A DNA stretch of 64,000 nt from Enterobacter hormaechei subsp. hoffmannii (GCF_001729745.1 NZ_CP017186.1:2294001-2358000), one strand, 5' to 3'; numbered from the stretch's first letter, positions 26,573 through 35,759 are shown. Numbers and translations are program-made. The notes: generated from the sequence alone by a model not told the origin.

Positions 26573-29500
26573 ATGCAAACTATTGACGGCAATGGTGCAG
26601 TCGCGTCTGTTGCGTTTCGCACCAGCGAAGTTATCGCCATCTACCCCATCACCCCAAGCTCCACGATGGCTGAACAGGCTGACGCCTGGGCTGGTAATGG
26701 GGTAAAAAACGTCTGGGGCGATGTCCCGCGGGTTGTTGAGATGCAGTCCGAAGCCGGCGCCATTGCCACCGTGCATGGTGCGTTGCAGACCGGTGCCCTG
26801 TCGACCTCGTTCACCTCGTCTCAGGGGCTGCTGTTGATGATCCCCACGCTTTACAAGCTGGCAGGACAATTAACGCCGTTTGTCCTGCACGTCGCCGCAC
26901 GTACTGTAGCCACACACGCGCTCTCTATTTTTGGCGACCACTCAGACGTGATGGCCGTGCGTCAGACCGGCTGCGCTATGCTCTGCGCCAGCAGCGTGCA
27001 GGAAGCACAGGATTTCGCGCTGATTTCGCATATCGCCACGCTGAAAAGCCGTGTGCCATTTATTCATTTCTTCGATGGTTTCCGTACGTCCCACGAGATC
27101 AATAAAATCGTTCCACTGCCGGATGACACCATACTGAACCTGCTGCCGCAGGCGGACATCGATGCGCATCGCGCTCGCGCGCTCAATCCGGAACATCCGG
27201 TGATCCGGGGTACCTCTGCGAACCCGGATACCTATTTCCAGTCCCGCGAGGCGACGAACCCGTGGTACAACGCGGTGTATGCGCACGTTGAACAGGCGAT
27301 GGACGATTTTGCCGCTGCGACGGGCCGCGAATATAAGCCGTTTGAATATTACGGTCATCCGCAGGCCGAGCGCGTGATCGTCCTGATGGGCTCTGCCATC
27401 GGCACCTGTGAAGAGGTGGTTGATGAGCTATTGACGCGTGGAGAGAAAGTTGGCGTGCTCAAAGTTCGCCTCTACCGTCCATTCTCTGCGAAACATCTGC
27501 TCGCAGCCCTGCCGGAAAGCGCGCGTGCCGTGGCGGTACTTGACCGCACCAAAGAGCCTGGCGCGCAGGCTGAACCCCTTTACCTTGATGTAATGACCGC
27601 TCTGGCTGAGGCATTTAATCACGGTGAGCGCGAAACGCTGCCGCGCGTCATTGGCGGGCGGTATGGTTTGTCTTCCAAAGAGTTCGGGCCGGAGTGCGTC
27701 CTGGCCGTATTTGCTGAACTGCGCGAGACAAAACCGAAGCCGCGCTTTACGGTCGGCATTTATGATGACGTGACTAACCTTTCTCTCCCCTTGCCGGAAA
27801 ACACCCTGCCCTCGAATGCGAAACTGGAAGCGCTGTTCTACGGTCTGGGCAGCGACGGCAGCGTCTCGGCGACCAAGAACAACATTAAAATTATCGGCAA
27901 CTCTACGCCGTGGTATGCGCAAGGATATTTCGTCTACGACTCCAAAAAAGCGGGCGGACTGACCGTTTCCCACCTGCGCGTCAGCGAACACCCGATCCGC
28001 TCGGCATACCTGATTTCTCAGGCGGATTTTGTTGGCTGTCACCAGCTCCAGTTCATTGATAAATATCAGATGGCCGAGCGCCTGAAGCCCGGCGGTATTT
28101 TCCTGATCAACACCCCTTACAGCGCCGATGAGGTCTGGGCACGCCTGCCTCAGGAAGTGCAGGCAGTGCTTAACCAAAAACAGGCGCGCCTGTATGTCAT
28201 TAACGCCGCGAAGATCGCCCGCGAATGCGGCCTGGCGGCGCGCATCAATACGGTTATGCAGATGGCGTTCTTCCACCTGACCAATATTCTGCCGGGCGAC
28301 AGCGCGCTGATGGAGCTACAGGGGGCGATAGCCAAAAGCTACAGCAGCAAAGGTCAGGAGCTGGTTGAGCGCAACTGGCAGGCGCTGGCGCTGGCCCGCG
28401 AGTCGCTGTTCGAGGTGCCGTTGCAGCCAGTCAATACCAGCAGCCCGAACCGGCCGCCAGTGGTGTCTGACGCTGCCCCGGATTTCGTCAAAACCGTTAC
28501 GGCGGCGATGCTTGCCGGGTTGGGCGACACTCTTCCCGTCTCTGCGCTTCCGCCTGATGGCACCTGGCCGATGGGCACGACCCGCTGGGAAAAACGCAAC
28601 ATTGCCGAAGCGATCCCTATCTGGAAAGAAGAGCTGTGCACCCAGTGCAACCACTGCGTGGCGGCCTGCCCGCACTCGGCCATTCGCGCCAAAGTGGTGT
28701 CGCCAGAAGCGATGGCGGACGCACCGGAAAGTCTGCACTCGCTGGATGTAAAATCCCGTGATATGCGTGGCCAGAAATATGTTCTTCAGGTGGCACCAGA
28801 GGACTGTACCGGCTGTAACCTGTGCGTCGAGGTGTGCCCGGCGAAAGATCGTCAGGATCCCTCAATCAAAGCCATTAATATGATGTCGCGTCTGGAACAT
28901 GTTGAAGAAGAGAAAGTGAATTATGACTTCTTCCTCGACCTGCCCGAAATCGATCGCAACAAGCTGGAACGTATTGACATTCGTACCTCGCAGCTCATCA
29001 CCCCCCTCTTCGAGTACTCCGGGGCGTGTTCCGGATGCGGTGAAACGCCGTACATCAAACTGCTTACCCAGCTTTACGGCGACCGGATGCTGATTGCCAA
29101 CGCGACGGGCTGCTCGTCAATCTATGGGGGGAACTTGCCGTCCACGCCTTATACCACCGACGCGTATGGCCGCGGCCCGGCTTGGGCAAACTCGTTATTT
29201 GAGGATAACGCAGAATTTGGTCTGGGATTCCGCCTGACGGTCGATCAGCACCGCGCCCGCGTAATGCGTCTGCTGGAACAGTTTGCCGATAAAATCCCGG
29301 CAGAGCTGAATGACGCCCTGCATGCGGAGGCCACGCCTGACGTTCGTCGCGCACAGGTTGCTGAACTGCGCCACGCGCTTCAGGGTGTTGAAGGGGCTGA
29401 ACAACTGCTGACCGATGCTGACGCGCTGGTTGAAAAATCTATCTGGCTGATCGGTGGCGACGGATGGGCCTACGATATTGGTTTCGGTGGTCTTGATCAC

Positions 29501-30097
29501 GTCCTGAGCCTCACCGAAAACGTTAACATTCTGGTGCTTGATACTCAGTGTTATTCCAACACCGGCGGACAGGCCTCGAAAGCAACGCCACTGGGTGCGG
29601 TCACGAAATTTGGTGAGCATGGCAAACGAAAGGCGCGTAAAGATTTGGGCGTCAGCATGATGATGTATGGACACGTCTACGTCGCGCAGATTTCGCTGGG
29701 CGCGCAGCTTAACCAGACGGTGAAAGCCATTCAGGAAGCGGAAGCGTATCCTGGCCCGTCGCTGATCATCGCCTATAGCCCGTGTGAGGAGCATGGCTAC
29801 GATCTGGCGCTTAGCCACGACCAGATGCGTCAGCTTACCGCAACCGGCTTCTGGCCGCTGTACCGCTTTGACCCGCGCCGTGCCGATGAAGGAAAATTAC
29901 CGCTGGCGCTGGATTCACGTCCGCCTTCAGACGCCCTTGCCGAAACCTTACTTCAGGAGCAGCGTTTCCGCAGGCTGAACGCCCAACAACCAGAAGTAGC
30001 AGAGCAGCTATGGAGGGACGCGGCAGCGGATCTTCAGAAGCGTTATGACTTCCTTGCTCAGCTGGCGGGGAAAGCAGAAAAATCAACCAGCGAATAA
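26573..30097 (+). CDS. ydbK: Pyruvate:flavodoxin/ferredoxin oxidoreductase
   Basis: A single-chain 1174-residue PFOR (NifJ/YdbK type) that converts pyruvate, CoA and oxidised flavodoxin or ferredoxin to acetyl-CoA, CO2 and reduced carrier. Domain order is as expected: pyrimidine-binding domain with YPITPSSTMAE at the N-terminus, a middle domain with the segment NNIKIIGNSTPWYAQ, two 4Fe-4S motifs (CTQCNHCVAACP near 688 and CTGCNLCVEVCP near 744), then the TPP domain with CSGCGETPY near 820, ATGCSSIYGG and GDGWAYDIGFGG near 962 and the late Cys in DTQCYSNTGG. All cluster ligands are present, so it should be active. A strong terminator follows. Confidence 0.95.
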   Translation: MQTIDGNGAVASVAFRTSEVIAIYPITPSSTMAEQADAWAGNGVKNVWGDVPRVVEMQSEAGAIATVHGALQTGALSTSFTSSQGLLLMIPTLYKLAGQLTPFVLHVAARTVATHALSIFGDHSDVMAVRQTGCAMLCASSVQEAQDFALISHIATLKSRVPFIHFFDGFRTSHEINKIVPLPDDTILNLLPQADIDAHRARALNPEHPVIRGTSANPDTYFQSREATNPWYNAVYAHVEQAMDDFAAATGREYKPFEYYGHPQAERVIVLMGSAIGTCEEVVDELLTRGEKVGVLKVRLYRPFSAKHLLAALPESARAVAVLDRTKEPGAQAEPLYLDVMTALAEAFNHGERETLPRVIGGRYGLSSKEFGPECVLAVFAELRETKPKPRFTVGIYDDVTNLSLPLPENTLPSNAKLEALFYGLGSDGSVSATKNNIKIIGNSTPWYAQGYFVYDSKKAGGLTVSHLRVSEHPIRSAYLISQADFVGCHQLQFIDKYQMAERLKPGGIFLINTPYSADEVWARLPQEVQAVLNQKQARLYVINAAKIARECGLAARINTVMQMAFFHLTNILPGDSALMELQGAIAKSYSSKGQELVERNWQALALARESLFEVPLQPVNTSSPNRPPVVSDAAPDFVKTVTAAMLAGLGDTLPVSALPPDGTWPMGTTRWEKRNIAEAIPIWKEELCTQCNHCVAACPHSAIRAKVVSPEAMADAPESLHSLDVKSRDMRGQKYVLQVAPEDCTGCNLCVEVCPAKDRQDPSIKAINMMSRLEHVEEEKVNYDFFLDLPEIDRNKLERIDIRTSQLITPLFEYSGACSGCGETPYIKLLTQLYGDRMLIANATGCSSIYGGNLPSTPYTTDAYGRGPAWANSLFEDNAEFGLGFRLTVDQHRARVMRLLEQFADKIPAELNDALHAEATPDVRRAQVAELRHALQGVEGAEQLLTDADALVEKSIWLIGGDGWAYDIGFGGLDHVLSLTENVNILVLDTQCYSNTGGQASKATPLGAVTKFGEHGKRKARKDLGVSMMMYGHVYVAQISLGAQLNQTVKAIQEAEAYPGPSLIIAYSPCEEHGYDLALSHDQMRQLTATGFWPLYRFDPRRADEGKLPLALDSRPPSDALAETLLQEQRFRRLNAQQPEVAEQLWRDAAADLQKRYDFLAQLAGKAEKSTSE

Positions 30098-30102
30098 CCA
30101 TT

Positions 30103-30128
30103 ATGCCCGGCTTGTCCGGGCATTTTTT
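30103..30128 (+). terminator. Rho-independent terminator of ydbK
   Basis: ATGCCCGG paired with CCGGGCAT (5-nt loop) followed by seven T. It begins six bases after the ydbK stop codon. Confidence 0.9.
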
Positions 30129-30134
30129 TGCCAT

Positions 30135-30249
30135 AAAAAAGCCCGATGCACGTGCACCGGGCTAATCCAGAAGTTCGGTGAAAATTGCCTCAATGTTCTG
30201 AACAATATTCACGTGAATTATGGATGAAAAAATCTTAAAGGCATATAAC
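30135..30249 (-). ncRNA. micC: MicC small regulatory RNA
   Basis: MicC is an Hfq-dependent antisense RNA that blocks translation of ompC mRNA. The proposed 5' end at 30249 reads GTTATATGCCTTTA, identical to the start and seed of E. coli MicC as remembered and complementary to the region upstream of the ompC start codon. The RNA ends in an intrinsic terminator with GCCCGGTGCA / TGCATCGGGC and six T. Its location between ydbK and ompN, opposite to ompN, is as in E. coli. The middle part differs considerably from E. coli, but seed and terminator are kept. A -10-like TATTCT lies seven bases upstream of the 5' end. Confidence 0.9.
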
Positions 30250-30483
30250 GCCATGGAGAATACCTGCTTTACCACTTAATTAATAATTTTTATTTTGTAT
30301 CGATTATAACGATTAATTCACGGCATCAATTGTTATTTCAAACGCATCATTTGCTTTAGATTTTACTCAACCCGTAACAATTATATTTTATTCATCAGCC
30401 CTCAGTGTGATTTAGCATGGGACAGCTTTCCAGCCCGGAAAGTTCACTAAGCAATAAAAAATAACTGCAAAGGAATAATCAAA

Positions 30484-31611
30484 ATGCAAAGAAAAGTACT
30501 GGCACTGATGATCCCCGCTTTGTTAATGGCTGGAGCCGCTCACGCAGCTGAAATTTATAATAAAGACGGCAATAAACTGGATCTGTATGGCAAAGTAGAT
30601 GGTCTGCATTATTTCTCTGACGACGCGTCAAAAGATGGCGACCAAACCTATATGCGTCTGGGTTTCAAAGGTGAAACCCAAATCAACGACATGATGACCG
30701 GTTACGCGCAGTGGGAATACAACATTCAGGCAAACAACACCGAAGGCTCTGACAATCAGTCCTGGACGCGTCTGGCCTTCGCGGGTGTGAAGGTAGGCGA
30801 CTACGGATCCTTCGATTACGGCCGTAACTATGGCGTCCTGTACGACGTAGAAGGCTGGACCGATATGCTGCCAGAATTTGGTGGCGACTCTTATACTTAT
30901 GCCGATAACTTTATGACCGGTCGTGCAAACGGCGTGGCGACCTACCGTAACACCGACTTCTTTGGTCTGGTGCAGGGTCTGAACTTCGCGGTGCAGTATC
31001 AGGGTAATAATGAAGGTAATAACTGCGATGAGAATTTCTGCTCTACTAATGAAGGGACCAACAACGGTCGTGATACACGTCATGAAAATGGTGACGGTTA
31101 CGGTATCTCCGCAACCTACGATTTCGGCATGGGCTTCAGCGCAGGCGCGGCATATGCTTCATCTGACCGTACTAACGATCAGGTAAATTACACTACTGCG
31201 GGCGGCGATACTGCGGATGCATGGACCGCAGGCCTCAAATACGATGCCAACAACATTTACCTGGCTGCAATGTATTCCGAAACCCGTAATATGACGCCGT
31301 ACGGCGACAATGCAGATGCGGTTGCAAATAAAACCCAGAACTTTGAAGTGACCGCACAATATCAGTTCGATTTCGGTCTGCGCCCGGCTGTTTCCTATTT
31401 ACAGTCCAAAGGTAAAGATCTGGGCAATGGTCAGGACGATAAAGACCTGGTGAAATACGCTGACGTCGGTGCTACCTACTATTTCAACAAAAACATGTCC
31501 ACCTATGTTGATTATAAAATCAACCTGCTGGATGAAGATGATTCATTCTACAAAAACAATGGCATCGGTACGGATGACATCGTAGCGTTAGGTCTGGTTT
31601 ACCAGTTCTAA
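30484..31611 (+). CDS. ompN: OmpN-type general porin
   Basis: A 375-residue trimeric 16-strand porin. The signal peptide is residues 1-21 (ending [20 protein letters not shown]). The constriction loop contains [36 protein letters not shown]. Strand and loop sequences such as [37 protein letters not shown] match E. coli OmpN over nearly the full length, and it ends with the sorting Phe (GLVYQF). The loop with CDENFCS has two Cys that could form an external disulfide. It follows ydbK/micC as in E. coli. Its expression is usually low. AAGGAAT precedes the ATG. Confidence 0.92.
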   Translation: MQRKVLALMIPALLMAGAAHAAEIYNKDGNKLDLYGKVDGLHYFSDDASKDGDQTYMRLGFKGETQINDMMTGYAQWEYNIQANNTEGSDNQSWTRLAFAGVKVGDYGSFDYGRNYGVLYDVEGWTDMLPEFGGDSYTYADNFMTGRANGVATYRNTDFFGLVQGLNFAVQYQGNNEGNNCDENFCSTNEGTNNGRDTRHENGDGYGISATYDFGMGFSAGAAYASSDRTNDQVNYTTAGGDTADAWTAGLKYDANNIYLAAMYSETRNMTPYGDNADAVANKTQNFEVTAQYQFDFGLRPAVSYLQSKGKDLGNGQDDKDLVKYADVGATYYFNKNMSTYVDYKINLLDEDDSFYKNNGIGTDDIVALGLVYQF

Positions 31612-31616
31612 TCCCG

Positions 31617-31648
31617 TTAGCCCGCAGCGATCTGCGGGCTAATTTTTT
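31617..31648 (+). terminator. Rho-independent terminator of ompN
   Basis: TTAGCCCGCAG paired with CTGCGGGCTAA around a 4-nt loop, followed by six T. It begins five bases after the ompN stop and touches the stop codon of the convergent GFA gene. Confidence 0.92.
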
Positions 31649-32069
31649 ATCTCTGTTTCGCCTGCTCTTTACGAAAAGAGAGATAGCCAATTACCCCGCT
31701 GTCGCCATCCATTGGGTGATTTACTCCATCCATTACCGCCACTTCCGGGAAGTCGAATGGCGTAACATTCTCCAGACAGGCGACATTCACACCATATTCA
31801 TTGGGATTGGAACGTCGTTGATGGAACGTATAAATACCGCAAACCGAGCAGAAGAAATGGCGCGCCGTGCCGGTGTTGAAACGGTACTCTGTGAGCGTGT
31901 CCGCGCCCTGCGTCACCTTAATACCCGTCAACGGCGCGGAAACCACTACTGCCCCGCGCATCCTGCAAAACGAGCAGCTACATCGCCGTGCGGTATTCAG
32001 GCCGTCCGTCAGCTCAACAGTAAATTTCACCGCCCCACAATGACACTGTGCATGACGAATTTCAGCCAT
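31647..32069 (-). CDS. GFA-family zinc protein
   Basis: A 140-residue protein of the glutathione-dependent formaldehyde-activating enzyme (GFA/CENP-V) family. The metal ligands are present in order: CHCGAVKF near residue 9, CSCSFCRMRG near 30 and FFCSVCGIYTFHQRR near 72. Members bind structural and catalytic zinc; despite the family name, formaldehyde activity is proven for few, and many are of unknown function. It is followed three bases later by a small unknown gene upstream on the same strand, so the two may be co-transcribed. Confidence 0.85.
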   Translation of the reverse strand: MAEIRHAQCHCGAVKFTVELTDGLNTARRCSCSFCRMRGAVVVSAPLTGIKVTQGADTLTEYRFNTGTARHFFCSVCGIYTFHQRRSNPNEYGVNVACLENVTPFDFPEVAVMDGVNHPMDGDSGVIGYLSFRKEQAKQR

Positions 32070-32072
32070 CGC

Positions 32073-32270
32073 TTATACCCCTTTTCTCACTAACTCAGCC
32101 GCTTTTAAAAAGACCTCATCTTCGACACCATCCCCCTTCTGCCTGCCGAGCCTCACCAGCTCATCGACAATACTTTCACGGTTGATGATCTTCTGCGCTG
32201 AAACCAGCCCGATAACGGCGGCACCAATCGCCAGCCCAACTAATCCTGTCTGTTCGTCTTTATTTTTCAT
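32073..32270 (-). CDS. Small protein with N-terminal hydrophobic helix, unknown
   Basis: A 65-residue protein. Residues 8-24 (GLVGLAIGAAVIGLVSA) form one hydrophobic helix; the rest is a charged amphipathic helix ending AAELVRKGV. Its stop codon is three bases before the GFA gene start, suggesting a two-gene unit. I do not recognise it. The start has a GGGAGC site. The 200 bp upstream hold no visible gene. Confidence 0.65.
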   Translation of the reverse strand: MKNKDEQTGLVGLAIGAAVIGLVSAQKIINRESIVDELVRLGRQKGDGVEDEVFLKAAELVRKGV

Positions 32271-32474
32271 AAAAGCGCTCCCTTGTCCCCCTCAAAAGCG
32301 TAGCAGGAGAACTGTAAAACGTGCTGGAACGCGGGGAAGAGGTCGGTGCTTTATCTCACCTTCTCGTCCGGCAAAACAGGGGGTTCTGAGCGGGTATCGG
32401 AATATCGTGAATAGCGTTGCGCATAGCGAGGCCGTAATGGGTTTTAAAACCGCCTTCGTAAAGGCGGCTGGTCA

Positions 32475-32606
32475 TTACTCTGGATCTTTATCGCCTGATT
32501 CAGGCGCTGAGCCAGGATCATCTTTCGGTTTTCTTCCATCCTTTTCCGGGTTATCCGGGCTGGGATTATAATCAGGATGGTCACCATTAACGGGTCGGTC
32601 AGTCAT
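32475..32606 (-). CDS. Small acidic Pro/Asp-rich protein, unknown
   Basis: A 43-residue, very hydrophilic frame beginning MTDRPVNGDHPDYNPSPDN and ending GSAPESGDKDPE. The evidence for expression is an optimal ribosome site, GGAGGTGA, five bases before the ATG. It is almost free of hydrophobic residues and is predicted to be disordered. I do not recognise it; similar small Pro/Asp-rich frames with good ribosome sites are common near stress genes in enterics. Confidence 0.6.
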   Translation of the reverse strand: MTDRPVNGDHPDYNPSPDNPEKDGRKPKDDPGSAPESGDKDPE

Positions 32607-32675
32607 TTTCACCTCCGTTTTTACTGCGTAAGCTGTAAGTGTAGACAACCCGTTAGTCTTAACCAAACTTCTTTG

Positions 32676-32873
32676 AGGGGCTCATTTGTAAATCGTGCTG
32701 GCATTCGGCGCTGCAATCCGTACCATACACGACACACTTTCGCATGCTGGTTTTTACCGGTAGCCGCAAACCCGTCTTTTATCGCTAACCAGATGGGGCA
32801 CATAAATGCGCAGATGGTGTATGAAATCTATGCTACATGGATAGAAGAGATGAACACGAAGCTGACGCTTTGA
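32676..32873 (+). pseudogene. Remnant of a tyrosine-recombinase (Rac-type) integrase C-terminus
   Basis: The last 55 or so residues of a lambdoid-type integrase are readable: RRCNPYHTRHTFACWFL contains the box-II RHT.A pattern with the RHxxR-equivalent His/Arg, and NPSFIANQMGHINAQMVYEIY holds the LGH-like motif and catalytic Tyr. The N-terminal two thirds of the enzyme are gone and no start exists. It ends 48 bp before ttcA. In E. coli the Rac prophage integrates in ttcA with its integrase gene next to it, so this is most likely the scar of a similar prophage. Confidence 0.8.
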
Positions 32874-32921
32874 AATCGTTTTCTCACCCTGTGCCCCATT
32901 TGAGATCTGAGTAACGAATAG

Positions 32922-33857
32922 ATGCAACAAAATCAAGAGATTAACAAGAAAGAACAGTACAACCTGAATAAACTGCAAAAGCGACTGCGCCGTAACGTGG
33001 GCGAAGCCATTGCAGACTTCAACATGATTGAAGAAGGCGATCGCATCATGGTCTGCCTGTCGGGCGGTAAAGACAGCTACACCATGCTGGAGATCCTGCG
33101 CAATCTACAGCAAAGCGCACCGGTGAACTTTTCCCTGGTCGCGGTTAACCTCGATCAAAAACAGCCAGGATTCCCGGAGCATATCCTGCCGGAGTACCTT
33201 GAGAACCTGGGCGTTGAGTACAAAATCGTAGAAGAGAATACCTACGGCATTGTAAAAGAGAAGATCCCGGAGGGCAAAACGACCTGCTCGCTTTGCTCAC
33301 GTTTGCGTCGCGGCATTCTGTACCGCACCGCAACCGAACTGGGCGCCACCAAGATTGCGCTTGGTCATCACCGGGACGACATTCTGCAAACGCTGTTTTT
33401 GAATATGTTTTACGGCGGCAAAATGAAGGGAATGCCACCGAAGCTGATGAGTGACGACGGCAAACACATCGTGATCCGCCCACTCGCCTACTGCCGCGAG
33501 AAAGACATTGAGCGTTTCTCTCAGGCCAAAGCCTTCCCTATCATTCCGTGCAATCTGTGCGGTTCACAGCCGAACCTGCAACGTCAGGTCATTGGCGACA
33601 TGCTGCGTGACTGGGATAAACGCTATCCGGGTCGCATTGAAACCATGTTCAGCGCCATGCAGAACGTGGTGCCTTCGCACCTCGCCGATGTTGAACTGTT
33701 CGATTTCAAAGGGATTAACCACGGTTCAGAGGTGGTGAACGGCGGGGATCTGGCGTTTGACCGCGAAGAGATCCCGATGCAGCCTGCTGGCTGGCAGCCA
33801 GAGGAAGAGGATGCGCAATTCGATGAACTGCGCCTGAACGTGGTGGAAGTGAAATAA
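32922..33857 (+). CDS. ttcA: tRNA 2-thiocytidine(32) synthetase
   Basis: A 311-residue ATP-dependent enzyme that thiolates cytidine 32 of certain tRNAs, using an oxygen-sensitive 4Fe-4S cluster. The PP-loop [10 protein letters not shown] lies near residue 47. The cluster cysteines are in [10 protein letters not shown] (about 122-125) and CNLCGSQ (about 213). It matches E. coli TtcA nearly throughout. The gene is complete although a prophage integrase remnant lies just upstream, so the attachment event left its 5' end intact or reconstituted. A strong terminator follows. Confidence 0.95.
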   Translation: MQQNQEINKKEQYNLNKLQKRLRRNVGEAIADFNMIEEGDRIMVCLSGGKDSYTMLEILRNLQQSAPVNFSLVAVNLDQKQPGFPEHILPEYLENLGVEYKIVEENTYGIVKEKIPEGKTTCSLCSRLRRGILYRTATELGATKIALGHHRDDILQTLFLNMFYGGKMKGMPPKLMSDDGKHIVIRPLAYCREKDIERFSQAKAFPIIPCNLCGSQPNLQRQVIGDMLRDWDKRYPGRIETMFSAMQNVVPSHLADVELFDFKGINHGSEVVNGGDLAFDREEIPMQPAGWQPEEEDAQFDELRLNVVEVK

Positions 33858-33864
33858 CCTGACT

Positions 33865-33897
33865 GCGTCTCAGACAGTGCTTCTGAGACGCTTTTTT
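33865..33897 (+). terminator. Rho-independent terminator of ttcA
   Basis: GCGTCTCAGA pairs with TCTGAGACGC (7-nt loop), followed by six T. It lies seven bases after the ttcA stop and just ahead of the convergent dbpA stop. Confidence 0.93.
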
Positions 33898-33900
33898 CCC

Positions 33901-35274
33901 TTACTTCAGCAGCCGAACGCGGCAGGTTTTCCCTTTAATCTTCCCGCCCTGCAACTGTTTCCAGGCCTTATGCGCAACCGACTGGCGAACCGCTACATAG
34001 ACATGTGCAGGATGGACCGTGATCTTGCCAATTTCTGCCCCGTCGAGACCGATATCCCCTGTTAACGCCCCCAGAACGTCACCGGGACGCATTTTGGCTT
34101 TTTTTCCGCCGTCGATGCACAGGGTGGCCATTTCCGCCGCCAGCGGAGCGATGCTGATATTACCGGGGGCATTCACCCAGTTGAGTTTCAGTTGCAGCAT
34201 TTCCGCAAGAATATTAGCGCGCTGCGCCTCTTCAGGCGCGCAGAAGCTGATCGCGAGACCGCTGTTACCCGCACGCGCGGTACGCCCGATGCGGTGGACA
34301 TGCACTTCCGGATCCCATGCCAGTTCGAAATTCACCACCAGTTCAAGCGATTTAATATCCAGGCCACGAGCCGCTACATCCGTTGCAACCAGCACGCGAG
34401 CGCTGCCGTTAGCGAAACGCACCAGCGTCTGATCGCGATCGCGCTGCTCCAGATCGCCATGCAGCGATAATGCGCTCTGTCCGGCATCATTCAGGGCATC
34501 GCACACCGCCTGACAATCTTTTTTGGTATTACAGAACACCACGCAGGACGCTGGCTGGTGTTGGCTAAGCAATTTTTGCAGCAGTGGAATTTTGCCCTGC
34601 TGCGACGTCTCGAAGAACTGCTGCTCAATCGCTGGCAATGCATCGACAGTATCGATTTCAATGGTCAGCGGGTTCTTCTGCACGCGCCCGCTGATCGCCG
34701 CAATCGCCTCTGGCCAGGTGGCAGAAAAAAGCAGCGTCTGACGCGTGGCTGGCGCAAAGCGAATCACTTCGTCAATCGCATCGCTGAAGCCCATATCCAG
34801 CATGCGGTCAGCTTCATCCATCACCAGCGTTTGCAGTGCATCGAGTGAAACGGTGCCTTTTTGCAGGTGATCGAGCAGACGGCCCGGCGTTGCCACAATG
34901 ATATGCGGCGCGTGTTGAAGGGAATCGCGCTGCGCACCGAACGGTTGTCCGCCGCAGAGCGTTAAAATTTTAGTGTTAGGCAAAAAACGCGCCAGACGAC
35001 GCAGCTCACCCGCGACCTGGTCGGCCAGCTCGCGCGTCGGGCAGAGTATCAGGGACTGGGTCTGAAACAGGGTTGCATCAATATGCTGCAACAGGCCGAG
35101 TCCAAATGCAGCCGTTTTTCCACTACCGGTTTTCGCCTGCACGCGCACGTCCCGGCCTTCAAGGATAGCTGGCAGCGCGGCGGCCTGGACAGGGGTCATA
35201 GTGAGGTAACCCAATTCATTCAGGTTAGTCAGTTGGGCTTCAGGCAGAACGTTGAGCGTGGAAAAAGCGGTCAC
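33901..35274 (-). CDS. dbpA: ATP-dependent RNA helicase DbpA
   Basis: A 457-residue DEAD-box helicase that acts late in 50S subunit assembly. Helicase motifs are all present: AKTGSGKTAAFG (I), PTRELADQV (Ia), TPGRLLDH (Ib), VMDEADRML (II), SATWP (III), VATDVAARGLDI (V) and HRIGRTARAG (VI). The C-terminal domain from about residue 385 is the DbpA RNA-recognition fold that binds hairpin 92 of 23S rRNA. It matches E. coli DbpA in length and sequence. It is on the same strand as, and downstream of, fnrS and a small proline-rich frame. Confidence 0.95.
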   Translation of the reverse strand: MTAFSTLNVLPEAQLTNLNELGYLTMTPVQAAALPAILEGRDVRVQAKTGSGKTAAFGLGLLQHIDATLFQTQSLILCPTRELADQVAGELRRLARFLPNTKILTLCGGQPFGAQRDSLQHAPHIIVATPGRLLDHLQKGTVSLDALQTLVMDEADRMLDMGFSDAIDEVIRFAPATRQTLLFSATWPEAIAAISGRVQKNPLTIEIDTVDALPAIEQQFFETSQQGKIPLLQKLLSQHQPASCVVFCNTKKDCQAVCDALNDAGQSALSLHGDLEQRDRDQTLVRFANGSARVLVATDVAARGLDIKSLELVVNFELAWDPEVHVHRIGRTARAGNSGLAISFCAPEEAQRANILAEMLQLKLNWVNAPGNISIAPLAAEMATLCIDGGKKAKMRPGDVLGALTGDIGLDGAEIGKITVHPAHVYVAVRQSVAHKAWKQLQGGKIKGKTCRVRLLK

Positions 35275-35331
35275 AATATACTCTCATGGTAATGATTGCA
35301 GTCAGATGGCGCGTATCCTCGCAGATCTCCG

Positions 35332-35484
35332 CTAACGATGCGACAATTTAATCGGTTCTTCGTCCGGTGGCGGATCCGGCATCGGCTGCGGACGCGGGAT
35401 GGGATCGGGAATTGGGGTCGGATCGGTGGGCACCGGATCGGACTGCCATGTGTTCAGGCGTTGCAGGGCAAGTAGCATACTCAT
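35332..35484 (-). CDS. Small proline-rich protein, unknown
   Basis: A 50-residue frame: a short N-terminal helix (MSMLLALQRLNTWQ) followed by a Pro/Asp tail with PTDPTPIPDP and PMPDPPPDEEP. A strong GGAGG site lies 5 bases before the ATG at 35484, which is why I start it there and not at the far upstream ATG inside fnrS. It sits between the fnrS terminator and dbpA on the same strand. I do not recognise it with certainty. It could be a conserved small protein of this locus. Confidence 0.6.
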   Translation of the reverse strand: MSMLLALQRLNTWQSDPVPTDPTPIPDPIPRPQPMPDPPPDEEPIKLSHR

Positions 35485-35542
35485 CTTTTCCTCCAGATTT
35501 GGGTGCTTACCCCTAAAGGGTAGACGCAGATAAAAAGGAGGC

Positions 35543-35663
35543 AAAAAAAAGCCGACTATGAAGTCGGCGTCGTACGAATCAATTGTGCTATGCAGTAATT
35601 CAAAAAAAGGAAGTAAGACAATATGGAGCGCAACGCCCATCGCTTGACGTTGCATTCACCTGC
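35543..35663 (-). ncRNA. fnrS: FnrS small regulatory RNA
   Basis: FnrS is an Hfq-binding RNA induced by FNR without oxygen; it represses genes of aerobic metabolism such as sodB, maeA and gpmA. This 121-nt sequence agrees almost base for base with E. coli FnrS as remembered: the 5' end GCAGGTGAATGCAACGTC, the inner TTGTCTTACTTCC pairing region, and the terminator GCCGACTtcatAGTCGGC with eight T. It lies between zntB and dbpA as in E. coli. An FNR-type site is centred about 42 bp upstream of the start. Confidence 0.96.
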
Positions 35664-35698
35664 GGGAGTAATATTGCACCTAACATGGTGTAAGTTTA

Positions 35699-35712
35699 TT
35701 GACTTCGCTCAA
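35699..35712. promoter_or_regulatory. FNR site of the fnrS promoter
   Basis: On the minus strand the sequence is TTGAGCGAAGTCAA, matching TTGAT-N4-ATCAA in both outer TTGA/TCAA halves. The centre is about 42 bp upstream of the proposed fnrS 5' end, the normal place for a class II FNR-activated promoter. Confidence 0.85.
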
Positions 35713-35759
35713 TTAAAATGTCGTTTTGAAGCAGTCGCAGCATTAGAAAATGCGTAAAT

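Noticed and set aside
35485..35655. N-terminal extension of the proline-rich small gene through fnrS
   Set aside because: This region is the fnrS RNA and its terminator; the strong ribosome site belongs to the ATG at 35484.
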